From contig CAMSTW010000014.1 of the NCBI GenBank assembly GCA_947063855.1, positions 1-50,250 of the forward strand: a DNA stretch of 50,250 bases, read 5' to 3'. Position numbers and translations under genes: made by a program. Source of the stretch: an uncultured Dorea sp. GTDB taxonomy: Bacteria > Bacillota > Clostridia > Lachnospirales > Lachnospiraceae. The notes under the pieces were generated by a model. The model was not told the origin of the DNA. It searched no databases and was given only the letters and a program-made list of their open reading frames with translations. This document shows positions 24,113 through 33,376 of this stretch, piece after piece. Numbering within the stretch: position 1 is the stretch's first letter; every line of letters starts with the position of its first letter.

Positions 24113-26310
24113 GTGTCAAAGATGGTATAGTTCTAGGAAAGCGGTATGAGGTGCTGAGTAAGGTGGGGGCAGGCGGTATGGCTGACGTCTACAAGGGCAG
24201 AGACCGTATGCTGAACCGTTACGTGGCGATCAAGGTACTGAAGAGGGAGTATAAGGAGGATGAGAATTTCGTCCGCAAGTTCCGTTCAGAAGCCCAGGCG
24301 GCGGCCGGATTGATGCACCCCAACATCGTGAATGTCTATGATGTAGGCGAAGACCGCGGGTTATATTACATGGTGATGGAGCTGGTCGAAGGGATTACGC
24401 TGAAAGAATATATTGAGAAAAAGGGCAGGCTGTCACACAAGGAAGTGATCAGTATCGCGATCCAGATGTGTACAGGGATCGGGATTGCGCATAATGCAGA
24501 GATCATCCACCGTGATATCAAGCCCCAGAATATCATCATTTCCAAAGAGGGTAAGGTGAAGGTGACGGACTTTGGGATTGCCAAAGCCACTACGTCGAAT
24601 ACAGTCAGTTCCAATGCGATGGGGTCGGTCCATTACACGTCGCCGGAACAGGCCAGAGGCGGATTCAGCGACCAGAGGAGCGATATCTACTCGATTGGTA
24701 TCACGTTGTTTGAGATGGTTACCGGGCAGGTTCCTTTTGACGGGGATTCTACGGTATCTGTGGCAATCAAGCATCTGCAGGAGGAGATTACGCCTCCGTC
24801 CGATATCGTGCCGGATATTCCGTACAGCCTGGAGAGGATCATACTGAAGTGTACGCAGAAGAACAGCGAGAGAAGATATAAGAGTACGGACGATCTGATT
24901 AAGGACCTGAAGCGGTCGCTTGTGGATCCGGACGGGGATTTTGTCGTGATACCGCCGCTTGGTAATGCAGATACGGTTATCATCAGAGGGGATGAACTTG
25001 ATATTATCGGCAGTAAATGCGGGGAAGACGAGTTTGATGAGTATGACGGACATGACGGCGGGTATGATGAGTACGGTGATGATGACTATGATCATGACGA
25101 GTACGATGATGACGATTATGATCATGACGGGTACGACGACGATTATGATCATGACGGGTATGATGATGACGACTATGATCATGACAGATACGATGATGAC
25201 GATTATGACCACGACAGGTATGACGATGATGACGACTACGGCCGGGATGGCAGGAAAGGAGCGGGCGACGTCAATCCGCGCATGAACAAGGTGATGAAGA
25301 TCCTGACCATTGTGGTTGCGGTCATTATCGTGTTTATCGCTGTATTTGCCATAGGAAAGGCAGCGGGAATATTCCGGATCGGTCCGGGACTTAAGACGGA
25401 AAAGGAAGATGATATGGTAAAGGTTCCGAATGTTGTAGGCAAGACAGAGCAGGAGGCGCAGGAGGAACTGAATAAGCTGGAACTTGGGTTTGGAGTTGCC
25501 GAGCGTAAGGAGTCTAATAAATACGAAGAAGGGACCGTATCGGAACAGAAGACCGAGGCCGGCAAGAAGGTGAAGAAGCATACCAAGATTATGCTGGTGA
25601 TAAGCTCCGGCCTGATGGGGGATAAGATCATCGTCCCTGATGTCAGCGGGCGCAGCGAGAGTGAGGCCCAGAGTATGCTGAACCAGCAGGGATTCCCCAA
25701 GGTGAAGTCTCAGTTCGAATTCAGCGATACGGTTGAGCAGGGCAAGGTGATCGGTACGACTCCTGTGGCCAATTCGGAAGCAACCAAGGAGACGGAGATT
25801 GTGATGATTGTCAGCAAGGGTCCGGAGAAGCGGATGACTTCGGTTCCGGGCGTTGTGGGCATGGCGGACGCAGATGCGCAGAATGCAATCAAGGCAGCTT
25901 CTCTGGAGGTTGGCACAGTGACCTATGATTACAATGACAGCGTACCGGAAGGACAGGTGGTATCCCAGAGTGTTGACGCCGGCAAGCAGGTGGAGGAAGG
26001 CACGGCGGTCGGGCTTGTGGTCAGCAGAGGACCCAAGCCGCCGGAGAAGGTGAGCGTTCCTCCGGTGACGAATACTTCTCTTGAGAATGCGAGAAAGCTG
26101 CTTAGCGGCGCGGGGCTTCGAACGGGGAATGTCACCTATCAGAATCATGAATCAGTCCCGTCCGGCAATGTTATCAGCTGCAGTCCGGGCGTTGGGAATA
26201 GTGTTGACGAGGGCACTTCGGTGAATCTTGTAGTCAGCCAGGGGCCGGCTCAGAGTACGGATCCGGGGACAACAGATCCCGGAGGTTCTTCGCAGGATCC
26301 GGATCAATGA
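24109..26310 (+). CDS. prkC: PASTA-domain Ser/Thr protein kinase (PrkC/Stk)
   Basis: A 733-residue membrane kinase. The kinase domain spans about residues 10-270, with GAGGMADVY, AIKVLK, HRDIKPQNI, DFGIAK and SPEQARGG. A juxtamembrane segment follows, then one transmembrane helix near 397-417. Four extracellular PASTA repeats (about 435-505, 506-575, 576-645 and 648-717) each begin with a VP-x-V motif, and the tail is rich in Ser, Asp, Gly and Pro. PASTA domains sense muropeptides or lipid II. Unusually, residues 312-378 are a tandem Tyr/Asp/His repeat (unit YDDDDYDHDG or ...R). Cotranscribed with prpC and rsgA. Confidence 0.95.
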   Translation: MSVKDGIVLGKRYEVLSKVGAGGMADVYKGRDRMLNRYVAIKVLKREYKEDENFVRKFRSEAQAAAGLMHPNIVNVYDVGEDRGLYYMVMELVEGITLKEYIEKKGRLSHKEVISIAIQMCTGIGIAHNAEIIHRDIKPQNIIISKEGKVKVTDFGIAKATTSNTVSSNAMGSVHYTSPEQARGGFSDQRSDIYSIGITLFEMVTGQVPFDGDSTVSVAIKHLQEEITPPSDIVPDIPYSLERIILKCTQKNSERRYKSTDDLIKDLKRSLVDPDGDFVVIPPLGNADTVIIRGDELDIIGSKCGEDEFDEYDGHDGGYDEYGDDDYDHDEYDDDDYDHDGYDDDYDHDGYDDDDYDHDRYDDDDYDHDRYDDDDDYGRDGRKGAGDVNPRMNKVMKILTIVVAVIIVFIAVFAIGKAAGIFRIGPGLKTEKEDDMVKVPNVVGKTEQEAQEELNKLELGFGVAERKESNKYEEGTVSEQKTEAGKKVKKHTKIMLVISSGLMGDKIIVPDVSGRSESEAQSMLNQQGFPKVKSQFEFSDTVEQGKVIGTTPVANSEATKETEIVMIVSKGPEKRMTSVPGVVGMADADAQNAIKAASLEVGTVTYDYNDSVPEGQVVSQSVDAGKQVEEGTAVGLVVSRGPKPPEKVSVPPVTNTSLENARKLLSGAGLRTGNVTYQNHESVPSGNVISCSPGVGNSVDEGTSVNLVVSQGPAQSTDPGTTDPGGSSQDPDQ
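25042..25241 (+). repeat. 30-bp tandem repeat encoding a Tyr/Asp/His stretch in PrkC
   Basis: About five in-frame copies of a 30-base unit encode YDDDDYDHD followed by G or R (one copy lacks an Asp). Copies vary mainly at third positions (GAC/GAT, TAC/TAT), so the amino-acid pattern appears to be kept while the DNA drifts. Confidence 0.85.
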
Positions 26311-27224
26311 TTGAATCAGTGCAGAAGATGTTGGACGGAAAAGCTATGCAGGGTAAGATTATAAAGGGAATCGCCGGATTCTACTACGTACACGTAGTAG
26401 AATCCGGTGTTTATGAATGTAAGGCCAAGGGTGTGTTCCGCAAGGAGAAGATCAGGCCCCTGGTAGGAGACAATGTTGAGATAGAGGTAACGGATGAGGA
26501 AGAGAAGACGGGCAATATTGTCCGTGTGATGCCAAGGCACAATGAACTCGTACGTCCGGCGGCTGCTAATATTGACCAGGCGCTGGTGATCTTTGCCATC
26601 CAGAAGCCTGCGCCCCACTACAATCTTCTTGACCGTTTTCTGGTTATGATGGAGAGTAAGGGGATTCCGGCGGCGCTTTGCTTCAACAAGGAAGACATCG
26701 CGGATGAAAGCCAGGTGGAGGAACTGCGGGCGGTCTATGGCGCCTGCGGATATCCTATGATATTTGTCAGTGCGCAAAAGGAGAAGAACATAAACCAGGT
26801 CAGGGAGATTCTAAAGGGAAAGACAACCGTGGTTGCCGGTCCTTCCGGCGTAGGGAAGTCTTCACTGATTAATGTACTGCAGCCTGAAGCCAATATGGAG
26901 ACAGGAGCCATCAGCCGGAAGATTGAGAGAGGACGGCATACCACCAGGCATTCGGAATTATTTCCCGTCGGTGAGGATTCCTTTATTATGGATACGCCCG
27001 GCTTCAGTTCACTGTATGTCGGCGATATTGAGAAGGAGGAGCTTAAGGCGTATTTCCCTGAGTTCGCCGGATATGAAGGGACATGCAGGTTTCACGGGTG
27101 CGGCCATGTACATGAACCGGGCTGTGGAGTGAAGGCTGCGGTGGAGGAAGGGAAGATCCATCCGATACGTTATCAGAACTATATAGGTATATACGAGGAA
27201 TTGAAGAGCAGGAGGAGGTACTAA
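26307..27224 (+). CDS. rsgA: Ribosome small-subunit-dependent GTPase A
   Basis: A circularly permuted GTPase that matures the 30S subunit. As drawn it has 305 residues and overlaps the prkC stop by ATGA. An alternative ATG at 26346 gives the more typical 292 residues beginning MQGKII. The N-terminal OB fold holds GFYYVHV and KGVFRKEKIRPLVGDNVEI. The G4 motif NKED (near 131) precedes the P-loop GPSGVGKSSLIN (near 175) and DTPGFSS, the order expected for the permuted fold. The C-terminal zinc knuckle is CRFHGCGHVHEPGC. A 34-bp perfect palindrome lies in the codons for GFYYVHVVES. Confidence 0.93.
   Translation: MIESVQKMLDGKAMQGKIIKGIAGFYYVHVVESGVYECKAKGVFRKEKIRPLVGDNVEIEVTDEEEKTGNIVRVMPRHNELVRPAAANIDQALVIFAIQKPAPHYNLLDRFLVMMESKGIPAALCFNKEDIADESQVEELRAVYGACGYPMIFVSAQKEKNINQVREILKGKTTVVAGPSGVGKSSLINVLQPEANMETGAISRKIERGRHTTRHSELFPVGEDSFIMDTPGFSSLYVGDIEKEELKAYFPEFAGYEGTCRFHGCGHVHEPGCGVKAAVEEGKIHPIRYQNYIGIYEELKSRRRY
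26374..26407. repeat. 34-bp perfect palindrome inside rsgA
   Basis: CCGGATTCTACTACGT (26374-26389), a 2-base centre AC, then the exact reverse complement ACGTAGTAGAATCCGG (26392-26407). It lies within the early coding sequence of rsgA and could form a very stable mRNA hairpin or a cruciform. Confidence 0.9.
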
Positions 27225-27226
27225 GT

Positions 27227-27889
27227 ATGGATTATATATTGGCGCCGTCGATTCTGGCGGCAGATTTTAAGGAACTTGGCCGTGAGATGAAGAAGACGGC
27301 GGATCACGGAGCCGCATATCTTCATTTTGATGTTATGGACGGTATGTTTGTGCCCAGCATATCTTTTGGTATGCCTGTACTGGCGTCCATCCACGGGGTA
27401 ACGGAGCAGGTGATGGATGTCCATCTGATGGTGCAGGAGCCGGCTCGGTATATCGAGGCATTTCACAAGGCAGGAGCCGATCTGGTGACCGTACATCTGG
27501 AAGCCTGTGAGGACGCAGGGGCGACGATTGGGAAGATCCGGGAATGCGGATTGAAAGCGGGACTTGCTATCTGTCCGGAGACGCCCGCGGAAGCGGTAGA
27601 ACCTTTTCTTAAGGAAGTGGATATGATACTTGTCATGAGTGTGCATCCGGGATTCGGCGGACAGAAGTTCATCCCGGAATCACTGGATAAGATCCGCCGT
27701 ATCCGCCGGATGAGTACGGAACAGGGGCTGGAGGTGGATATTCAGGTGGACGGAGGAATCTATCTGTCCAATGTCCGGGAGGTGCTGGATGCAGGAGCGA
27801 ACGTGATTGTTGCAGGATCGGCCGTATTCGGAGGAGACCCTGGGAAGAATACGAAAGATTTCATGGAGATATTGAGAGAATATGAGTAA
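27227..27889 (+). CDS. rpe: Ribulose-phosphate 3-epimerase
   Basis: A 220-residue TIM-barrel enzyme of the pentose phosphate pathway, interconverting ribulose 5-phosphate and xylulose 5-phosphate. Catalytic and metal motifs are present: APSILAADF (6-14), HFDVMDGMFVP (near 33-43), DVHLMV (near 65-70), MSVHPGFGGQKF (near 138-149) and DGGI (near 176), followed by the phosphate-binding GSAVFGG. It starts two bases after the rsgA stop and overlaps thiN by eight bases, so it is in a tight operon with rsgA and thiN. Confidence 0.96.
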   Translation: MDYILAPSILAADFKELGREMKKTADHGAAYLHFDVMDGMFVPSISFGMPVLASIHGVTEQVMDVHLMVQEPARYIEAFHKAGADLVTVHLEACEDAGATIGKIRECGLKAGLAICPETPAEAVEPFLKEVDMILVMSVHPGFGGQKFIPESLDKIRRIRRMSTEQGLEVDIQVDGGIYLSNVREVLDAGANVIVAGSAVFGGDPGKNTKDFMEILREYE

Positions 27890-28544
27890 GAAAAGCGTAA
27901 TTATCAGCGGCGGGGATCTGGATGAGGAATTGACGCTTTCCATACTGGGAGAGCTGCAGGAGAAATGTGTGATCGGTGTGGACAGGGGCGTGGAATTCCT
28001 GTATTACCATCAGATTATGCCGGATTATATCGTGGGAGATTTTGACAGTACAAGCGACGAGATCAGAGATTATTATAAGAATGAGACTCATGTTCCGGTG
28101 CGGGAATATAATCCTGTGAAGGACGCCTCGGATACAGAGATTGCGATCAGGCTGGCTATGACGCTCGGAAGCCGGGAACTTATCATACTTGGAGCGACGG
28201 GCGGACGCATTGATCATCTCTGGGCAAATGTGCAGAGCCTTATGATTCCCTTTAAGGCAGGGATTGACGCGAAGATCTTAGACCGTAAGAACCTGATCAC
28301 CATCATAGGGGGAGGAGAGACCCACATCAGGAGAAACGAGGCTTTCGGGCCGTTTTTCTCGGTATTTCCGCTGGGAGAGGAGATCTTTGGGTTCAATATC
28401 ACGGGGGCGAAGTATCCGCTTAAGAACCATACTCTGAAGCCCTGTGACAGTCTGTGTGTCAGCAATGAGATTGCGGACGGGGCGGATGAGGCGGTGATCA
28501 GCTTCCGGATGGGGCATGTGATATTGATGCAGACGCGGGATTGA
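27882..28544 (+). CDS. thiN: Thiamine pyrophosphokinase
   Basis: A 220-residue enzyme that makes thiamine diphosphate from thiamine and ATP. The motifs are ISGGDLDEEL near the N-terminus, GVDRGVEFLY (near 31), GDFDSTSDE (near 52-60) with the catalytic Asp pair, DASDTEIAIRLA, and GATGGRIDHLWANVQSL (near 106-122). The C-terminal beta domain ends CDSLCVSNEI, the thiamine-binding Ser/Asn region. It overlaps the end of rpe and is the last gene of the compact cluster before ychF. No TPP riboswitch was seen upstream. Confidence 0.94.
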   Translation: MSKKSVIISGGDLDEELTLSILGELQEKCVIGVDRGVEFLYYHQIMPDYIVGDFDSTSDEIRDYYKNETHVPVREYNPVKDASDTEIAIRLAMTLGSRELIILGATGGRIDHLWANVQSLMIPFKAGIDAKILDRKNLITIIGGGETHIRRNEAFGPFFSVFPLGEEIFGFNITGAKYPLKNHTLKPCDSLCVSNEIADGADEAVISFRMGHVILMQTRD

Positions 28545-28618
28545 GCGTATATGTGAACTCGATGATTAATAGAAGATTGAGGAGAATGTCAAAGGATCTA
28601 TAGGAGGAATATAGAAGT

Positions 28619-29719
28619 ATGAAACTAGGAATCGTAGGTTTACCAAATGTAGGAAAGAGCACCTTGTTCAATTCACTGACCAGGGCGGGGGCGGAATCAG
28701 CCAATTATCCGTTCTGTACTATCGACCCCAATGTGGGCGTCGTGACCGTACCGGACGAGAGACTCAACGTTCTGGGGGAGATGTATCACACGAAGAAGAT
28801 CATACCTGCCGCGATTGAATTCGTAGATATCGCAGGTCTGGTTAAGGGGGCTTCCAAGGGAGAGGGCCTGGGGAACCAGTTTCTCGCCAATATCAGAGAG
28901 GTGGATGCGATTGTCCATGTGGTACGGTGCTTTGAGGACAGTAATATCGTTCATGTAGACGGGAGTATTAATCCGCTGCGGGATATCGAGACCATCAATC
29001 TGGAACTGATATTCTCCGACCTTGAGATCCTGGAACGAAGGATTGCCAAGACCGCGAAGTCAGCGAGAAATGATAAGGCGGCTGCAAAGGAGCTGGCGCT
29101 TCTTGAGAAGATCAAGGCTCATCTGGAAGAAGGAAAGCTTGCCAAGACTTTTGAGGGCGCGGACGATGAGGAGGAAGAGACGTGGCTGTCTGGTTATAAT
29201 CTGCTGACCTATAAGCCTGTGATCTATGCCGCTAATGTGGCGGAGGAGGATCTGGCAGATGACGGAGCATCCAATGCAGGCGTGCAGGAAGTGCGGGAGT
29301 ATGCCAGAGAAGAGTTAAGCGGGGTGTTCGTAGTGTGCGCTCAGATCGAGCAGGAGATTGCCGAACTTGAGGACGATGAGAAGAAGATGTTTCTGGAGGA
29401 TCTTGGTTTGTCCGAGTCAGGGCTTGAGAAGCTTATCAAGGCAAGCTACCGGCTGCTTGGACTGATCAGTTATCTGACGGCAGGAGAGCCGGAGGTACGT
29501 GCGTGGACGATTACGGAAGGGACGAAGGCGCCCCAGGCGGCGGGGAAGATCCACTCTGATTTCGAGAGGGGGTTCATCCGTGCGGAGGTGGTGTCCTACG
29601 ACGACCTGATGGAGTGCGGCAGCCACAGTGCGGCGAAGGAGAAGGGACTTATCAGACTGGAAGGCAAGGACTATGTTGTGAAGGACGGGGACATTATGCT
29701 GTTCCGGTTTAATGTATAG
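28619..29719 (+). CDS. ychF: Redox-regulated ATPase YchF/OLA1 family
   Basis: A 366-residue Obg-related P-loop protein. [15 protein letters not shown] (6-20) is the P-loop, [22 protein letters not shown] holds G3, and [10 protein letters not shown] contains the altered G4 region (N-x-x-E) that gives ATP preference. A coiled-coil hairpin lies near 130-200. The C-terminal TGS domain (about 280-366) ends FRFNV. The ribosome site AGGAGG (28602-28607) is eleven bases upstream. YchF binds ribosomes and modulates leaderless translation and stress responses. lgt begins 17 bases downstream. Confidence 0.96.
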   Translation: MKLGIVGLPNVGKSTLFNSLTRAGAESANYPFCTIDPNVGVVTVPDERLNVLGEMYHTKKIIPAAIEFVDIAGLVKGASKGEGLGNQFLANIREVDAIVHVVRCFEDSNIVHVDGSINPLRDIETINLELIFSDLEILERRIAKTAKSARNDKAAAKELALLEKIKAHLEEGKLAKTFEGADDEEEETWLSGYNLLTYKPVIYAANVAEEDLADDGASNAGVQEVREYAREELSGVFVVCAQIEQEIAELEDDEKKMFLEDLGLSESGLEKLIKASYRLLGLISYLTAGEPEVRAWTITEGTKAPQAAGKIHSDFERGFIRAEVVSYDDLMECGSHSAAKEKGLIRLEGKDYVVKDGDIMLFRFNV

Positions 29720-29736
29720 GAAGGAAGACATTAGAT

Positions 29737-30597
29737 ATGCATACGACCATAGAATTTCCTCATATCGGAATTCATCTGGAATCTGTGGGGAATCACATAA
29801 GTGTATTTGGATTTGACATCGCATACTATGGAATTATTATAGGACTTGGTATACTGGCGGGCATCGTGATTGCCGTGCTGGAAGCCAGACGGACAGGGCA
29901 GAATCCGGAGGATTATTATGATCTTGCAATCTACGCGGTGATATTTGCCATCATAGGGGCAAGGCTCTATTATGTCATCTTCTCCTGGGATATGTATAAG
30001 GATAATCTCTTAAGCATCGTGAATATCCGGCAGGGCGGACTTGCAATCTACGGAGGGGTCATTGCGGCGGTGATCACAGTTATCGTATTTGCCCGGATTA
30101 AGAAGCTGTCGGCGCCGCTTCTGATGGATACGGCAGGGCTGGGCCTGGTGGCAGGACAGATGATCGGACGCTGGGGGAATTTCTTCAACAGAGAGGCCTT
30201 TGGCGAGTATACAGACTGGCTTCTTGCCATGCGGCTGCCTGTGGATGCGGTACGGGGATCTGATATCACGGAACGGATGCGGGAGCATATGGAGACGGTG
30301 GAAGGAGTGTCCTATATCCAGGTGCATCCGACATTTCTCTATGAGTCGTTGTGGTGCCTGCTGGTACTGGTTCTGCTGCTTGCCTATCGGAGGCATAAGC
30401 GGTTTGACGGAGAGGTATTCCTGATGTATCTGGCAGGGTATGGTTTCGGGAGGTTCTGGATTGAACAGCTGCGGACTGACCAGCTGCTGCTGCCGGGCGT
30501 CGGCTTCCCGGTATCACAGCTCCTTGCGGGAGTGCTTGTGGTGGTATCGGCAGGGTTGATTATCTATAAGAGACGGAAGGCCAGGTTCTTTGATTAA
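29737..30597 (+). CDS. lgt: Prolipoprotein diacylglyceryl transferase
   Basis: A 286-residue polytopic membrane enzyme that attaches diacylglycerol to the lipobox cysteine of prelipoproteins. About seven hydrophobic helices are visible. The Lgt signature GRWGNFFNREAFGE lies near residues 146-159 and HPTFLYESLW near 196-205; YGGVIAA near 105 is conserved. It would process lipoproteins such as the sugar-binding protein encoded at 39048. A hairpin overlaps its stop codon. Confidence 0.95.
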   Translation: MHTTIEFPHIGIHLESVGNHISVFGFDIAYYGIIIGLGILAGIVIAVLEARRTGQNPEDYYDLAIYAVIFAIIGARLYYVIFSWDMYKDNLLSIVNIRQGGLAIYGGVIAAVITVIVFARIKKLSAPLLMDTAGLGLVAGQMIGRWGNFFNREAFGEYTDWLLAMRLPVDAVRGSDITERMREHMETVEGVSYIQVHPTFLYESLWCLLVLVLLLAYRRHKRFDGEVFLMYLAGYGFGRFWIEQLRTDQLLLPGVGFPVSQLLAGVLVVVSAGLIIYKRRKARFFD

Positions 30598-30619
30598 GGA
30601 CTTCCGGCTTTTAATCAAA
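30589..30619 (+). other. Hairpin overlapping the lgt stop codon
   Basis: TTTGATTAA (30589-30597) pairs with TTAATCAAA (30611-30619) across a 13-nt loop. G-rich sequence rather than a T-run follows, so it is at best a weak terminator separating lgt from the AAA gene. Confidence 0.4.
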
Positions 30620-30673
30620 AGAGGGGGGCATTCCCCAACTTGTTGCAAGGAAGTTTATTGGAAAGGAGCACAC

Positions 30674-32323
30674 GTGGGAATATATTTGAACAGTAAGAGT
30701 CCGTCTGACGCTTATAAGGCGGCGGCTTCGGAGAAGTATTTTGTAGATAAGTCGGCGCTCATCGCCGAATTAATTCCGGCTCTTGGTACAAGCCAGCGTT
30801 TCTTCTGTATCACCAGACCCCGCCGGTTCGGCAAGAGCGTTATGGCGGACATGGTTGCTGCTTTCTTTGGAAAAAAAGCGGATTCAAAGGAATTGTTCGA
30901 CTCTCTTGAGATTGCGTCGCCAAGAATTATGAAGCAGCTTAAGCGCGACTCCGGCAAAGATTACGATAGATATCTGAATCAATACGATGTGATATATATC
31001 GATTTCAGTGAGATACCAGAACATTGTAACTCGTATCATGCTTATATCAACCGTATTCTGTCTGTGCTGAAGAGAGATATCCAGACTGCGTTTCCAGAGT
31101 ACTATACAGATTCAGCTGACTCCATCTGGGATATCCTGACAGCGATATATCAGGAGAATCGCCAGCGTTTTGTCTTTGTGCTGGATGAATGGGACGCTAT
31201 ATTTCATATGGATTTTATTGCAGAAGCTGATAAGAAGGCTTACCTTCTGTTTTTAAAATCTCTTTTGAAAGGACGCGTCTATGCGGAACTTGTCTATATG
31301 ACTGGAATCCTTCCGATTGCTAAATACTCAGACGGCTCTGAATTAAATATGTTCGTTGAATATAACATGGCAACGACCGAACGTTTCAGCCAATACTTTG
31401 GATTCTCAAGTTCTGAGGTGGACAGACTCTATGCAATCTATCAACAGTCTACAGATACGCCACGGTTTACCCGTGATGATCTGCGCATCTGGTACGACGG
31501 ATATTACAGCGCCGGTAAGGAGAGACTATACAATCCTCGTTCCATTGTATGTGCATTGACAGATAATCAATTGAGAAATTACTGGACCAGTTCTGGAATC
31601 TATGATTCTATCTTCCATTATATCAAGAATCATGAAAACGATATGCAGGATGATCTTGCAATTTTATTTGCCGGTGAATGTATTCCGTCAGATATACAGG
31701 AATACGCCGCAACTGCCATGCAGCTTGATACGAAGGATGAGATATATTCGGCGCTGGTTGTCTATGGTCTTCTGACCTATAAAGAGGGATTAGTATCCAT
31801 TCCGAATCATGAGTTGATGGACAGTTTTGCCTCTATGATGAAGAAGGAGCGTTCTCTGGGATATATTTACAACCTGGCGAATGCTTCCAGAAAGATGCTG
31901 TCTGCCACATTATCCGGTAATACACAGGAGATGGCTGAGATACTAAGCTTTGCACATAATACGGAATCCCCGATATTCTCCTACAACAGTGAGATAGAAT
32001 TGTCAGCCATCGTGAATCTGGTGTATTTGGCGGCGCGTGACAGTTATCGTGTCGAACGGGAGGATAAAGCAGGGGAAGGGTATGTTGATTTCATCTTCTA
32101 TCCTGACCAGAAGAATCAGGATGCATTTATTCTTGAATTGAAAGTAGACAGTACGCCGGATGATGCAATCCGGCAGATTAAGGATAAGGAATATGCACTG
32201 CGTTTCAAAGGAAAGCTGGGTGAGAGGACGAAATATACCGGACGGATCCTGGCAGTCGGAATCAGCTATGATAAAAAGACGAAGAAACATTCCTGTAAGG
32301 TTGAAGAATTGAGTGAAATCTAA
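30674..32323 (+). CDS. AAA-ATPase-like protein with PD-(D/E)XK domain (2)
   Basis: A 549-residue protein. GTG at 30674 is the start: AAAGGAG lies five bases upstream and the product then begins MGIYLN, the usual start of this family; the longer frame overlaps lgt. The P-loop region ITRPRRFGKSVM (about 46-57) and Walker B RFVFVLDEWDAIF (about 165) define the AAA-ATPase_like domain. The C-terminal DUF1703/PDDEXK_9 domain has VDFIFYPD then FILELKV (about 471-491), the D...ExK nuclease pattern. The family is frequent and multicopy in gut Clostridia and Bacteroidetes, and its biological role is not established. It is convergent with the DeoR gene, five bases apart. Confidence 0.88.
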   Translation: MGIYLNSKSPSDAYKAAASEKYFVDKSALIAELIPALGTSQRFFCITRPRRFGKSVMADMVAAFFGKKADSKELFDSLEIASPRIMKQLKRDSGKDYDRYLNQYDVIYIDFSEIPEHCNSYHAYINRILSVLKRDIQTAFPEYYTDSADSIWDILTAIYQENRQRFVFVLDEWDAIFHMDFIAEADKKAYLLFLKSLLKGRVYAELVYMTGILPIAKYSDGSELNMFVEYNMATTERFSQYFGFSSSEVDRLYAIYQQSTDTPRFTRDDLRIWYDGYYSAGKERLYNPRSIVCALTDNQLRNYWTSSGIYDSIFHYIKNHENDMQDDLAILFAGECIPSDIQEYAATAMQLDTKDEIYSALVVYGLLTYKEGLVSIPNHELMDSFASMMKKERSLGYIYNLANASRKMLSATLSGNTQEMAEILSFAHNTESPIFSYNSEIELSAIVNLVYLAARDSYRVEREDKAGEGYVDFIFYPDQKNQDAFILELKVDSTPDDAIRQIKDKEYALRFKGKLGERTKYTGRILAVGISYDKKTKKHSCKVEELSEI

Positions 32324-32328
32324 AAGAC

Positions 32329-33135
32329 TCAATCCTCCAACTCAGGAGAAACGAGTGTAAATGATATATTCTCGGCAGAAAGTTCCTTCTGCATATCTAC
32401 AGAAAGTCCGTCGTCCGTAATAATCTCGTCAATATCGTGCAGGGAACATACATGCGTCATGGCGACCTTCCCGAATTTGGAGTGATCCGCTGCCAGGTAA
32501 ACATACCGGCTGGAGCGGATCAGCTCTTTTTTTATGTCCACTTCATCAAAACTCGCATTAGATACCCCAAATCCGATATCAACCGAATCTGCCGTCAGAA
32601 ATGCCTTGTTAAGACGGACTTCTCTGATAAAATTCAGCACAAGAGAACCAGTCAGTACTCCAAAATCAGTCTTGCGCACGCCTCCTGTGACAAGCAGGGA
32701 GGACGACGCATCCAGTATGATAGAATTTGCAATAAAGAGATCATAGGTAATGACCGTGATCTTCTTCTTATCTGCCAGATTCATGCCAATCTGCAGGGAT
32801 GTGGTTCCCGAATCAAGAAAAATGGTATCGCCGTCCTGGATGTGCGATGCCGCGAATCTCCCGATCGCCTTCTTCTCCAGAGTCATAAGTTTCGACTTTT
32901 CATGATAGACACGTTCGAAAGAAGTGCTCTTCTCATAGGGAAGGATGGCGCCGCCTCTGGTACGTTCCAGAATCCCCTCTATGCTCATCGCATCCAGATC
33001 TCTGCGTATCGTAGCCTCGGATACATTCTGCAAAATAGACAGATCCTTGATGGAAGCGCTGCCGTTCTCTTTTATATAGTTCAGTATAAAGACCTTCCGT
33101 GCCGCAGGAATATCCTGCAGAGTATTATTTTCCAC
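32329..33135 (-). CDS. DeoR-family transcriptional regulator
   Basis: A 268-residue repressor-type protein that starts at GTG 33135, eight bases after AAAGGT. The N-terminal winged helix (about 12-60) contains the DeoR signature EATIRRDLDAMSIEGILERTRGG. The C-terminal sugar-phosphate-binding (ISOCOT-like) domain has FLDSGTTSLQIG near 100-111 and LAADHSKFG near 217, typical of DeoRC. It is divergent from the BtpA/HUMPS carbohydrate operon and is the obvious candidate to control it, with a phosphorylated intermediate as inducer. E. coli SgcR holds the same position in the sgc operon. It has a consensus promoter of its own. Confidence 0.93.
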   Translation of the reverse strand: MENNTLQDIPAARKVFILNYIKENGSASIKDLSILQNVSEATIRRDLDAMSIEGILERTRGGAILPYEKSTSFERVYHEKSKLMTLEKKAIGRFAASHIQDGDTIFLDSGTTSLQIGMNLADKKKITVITYDLFIANSIILDASSSLLVTGGVRKTDFGVLTGSLVLNFIREVRLNKAFLTADSVDIGFGVSNASFDEVDIKKELIRSSRYVYLAADHSKFGKVAMTHVCSLHDIDEIITDDGLSVDMQKELSAENISFTLVSPELED

Positions 33136-33204
33136 GATTTTTACCTTTCATCTGAATATTCTGATTAAAATAGTTCATAACAAGTATAGGAAGACATTAA
33201 TTTC

Positions 33205-33233
33205 ATTATAAGTTCTGAAGCCGGGTTTGTCAA
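33205..33233 (-). promoter_or_regulatory. Promoter of the DeoR regulator gene
   Basis: Minus strand TTGACA (33228-33233), a 17-bp spacer and TATAAT (33205-33210): a full consensus sigma-A promoter. The expected leader to the GTG at 33135 is about 60 nt. Confidence 0.85.
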
Positions 33234-33376
33234 TAAGCTGAAATAGCGAAATGTACAAAATATTGCAAATTAAATCAAATTATAGCATTGTCTAAAATAA
33301 AAATGTTAAAATTTGGAAATAATCATGATATATAATGCAATAATATGAAAAAATATGTAAAAATTAAAAATGAAAC

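Noticed and set aside
25042..25241. CRISPR-like array
   Set aside because: The repeats are contiguous, in frame and coding within prkC, with no spacers.
24433..26148. 571-codon minus-strand frame opposite prkC
   Set aside because: It is antisense to clear kinase and PASTA domains, rich in Ile/Val/His from the complement of Asp/Tyr codons, and has no recognisable domain.
27882..28000. Possible TPP riboswitch before thiN
   Set aside because: thiN overlaps rpe and there is no leader; no THI-box sequence is present.
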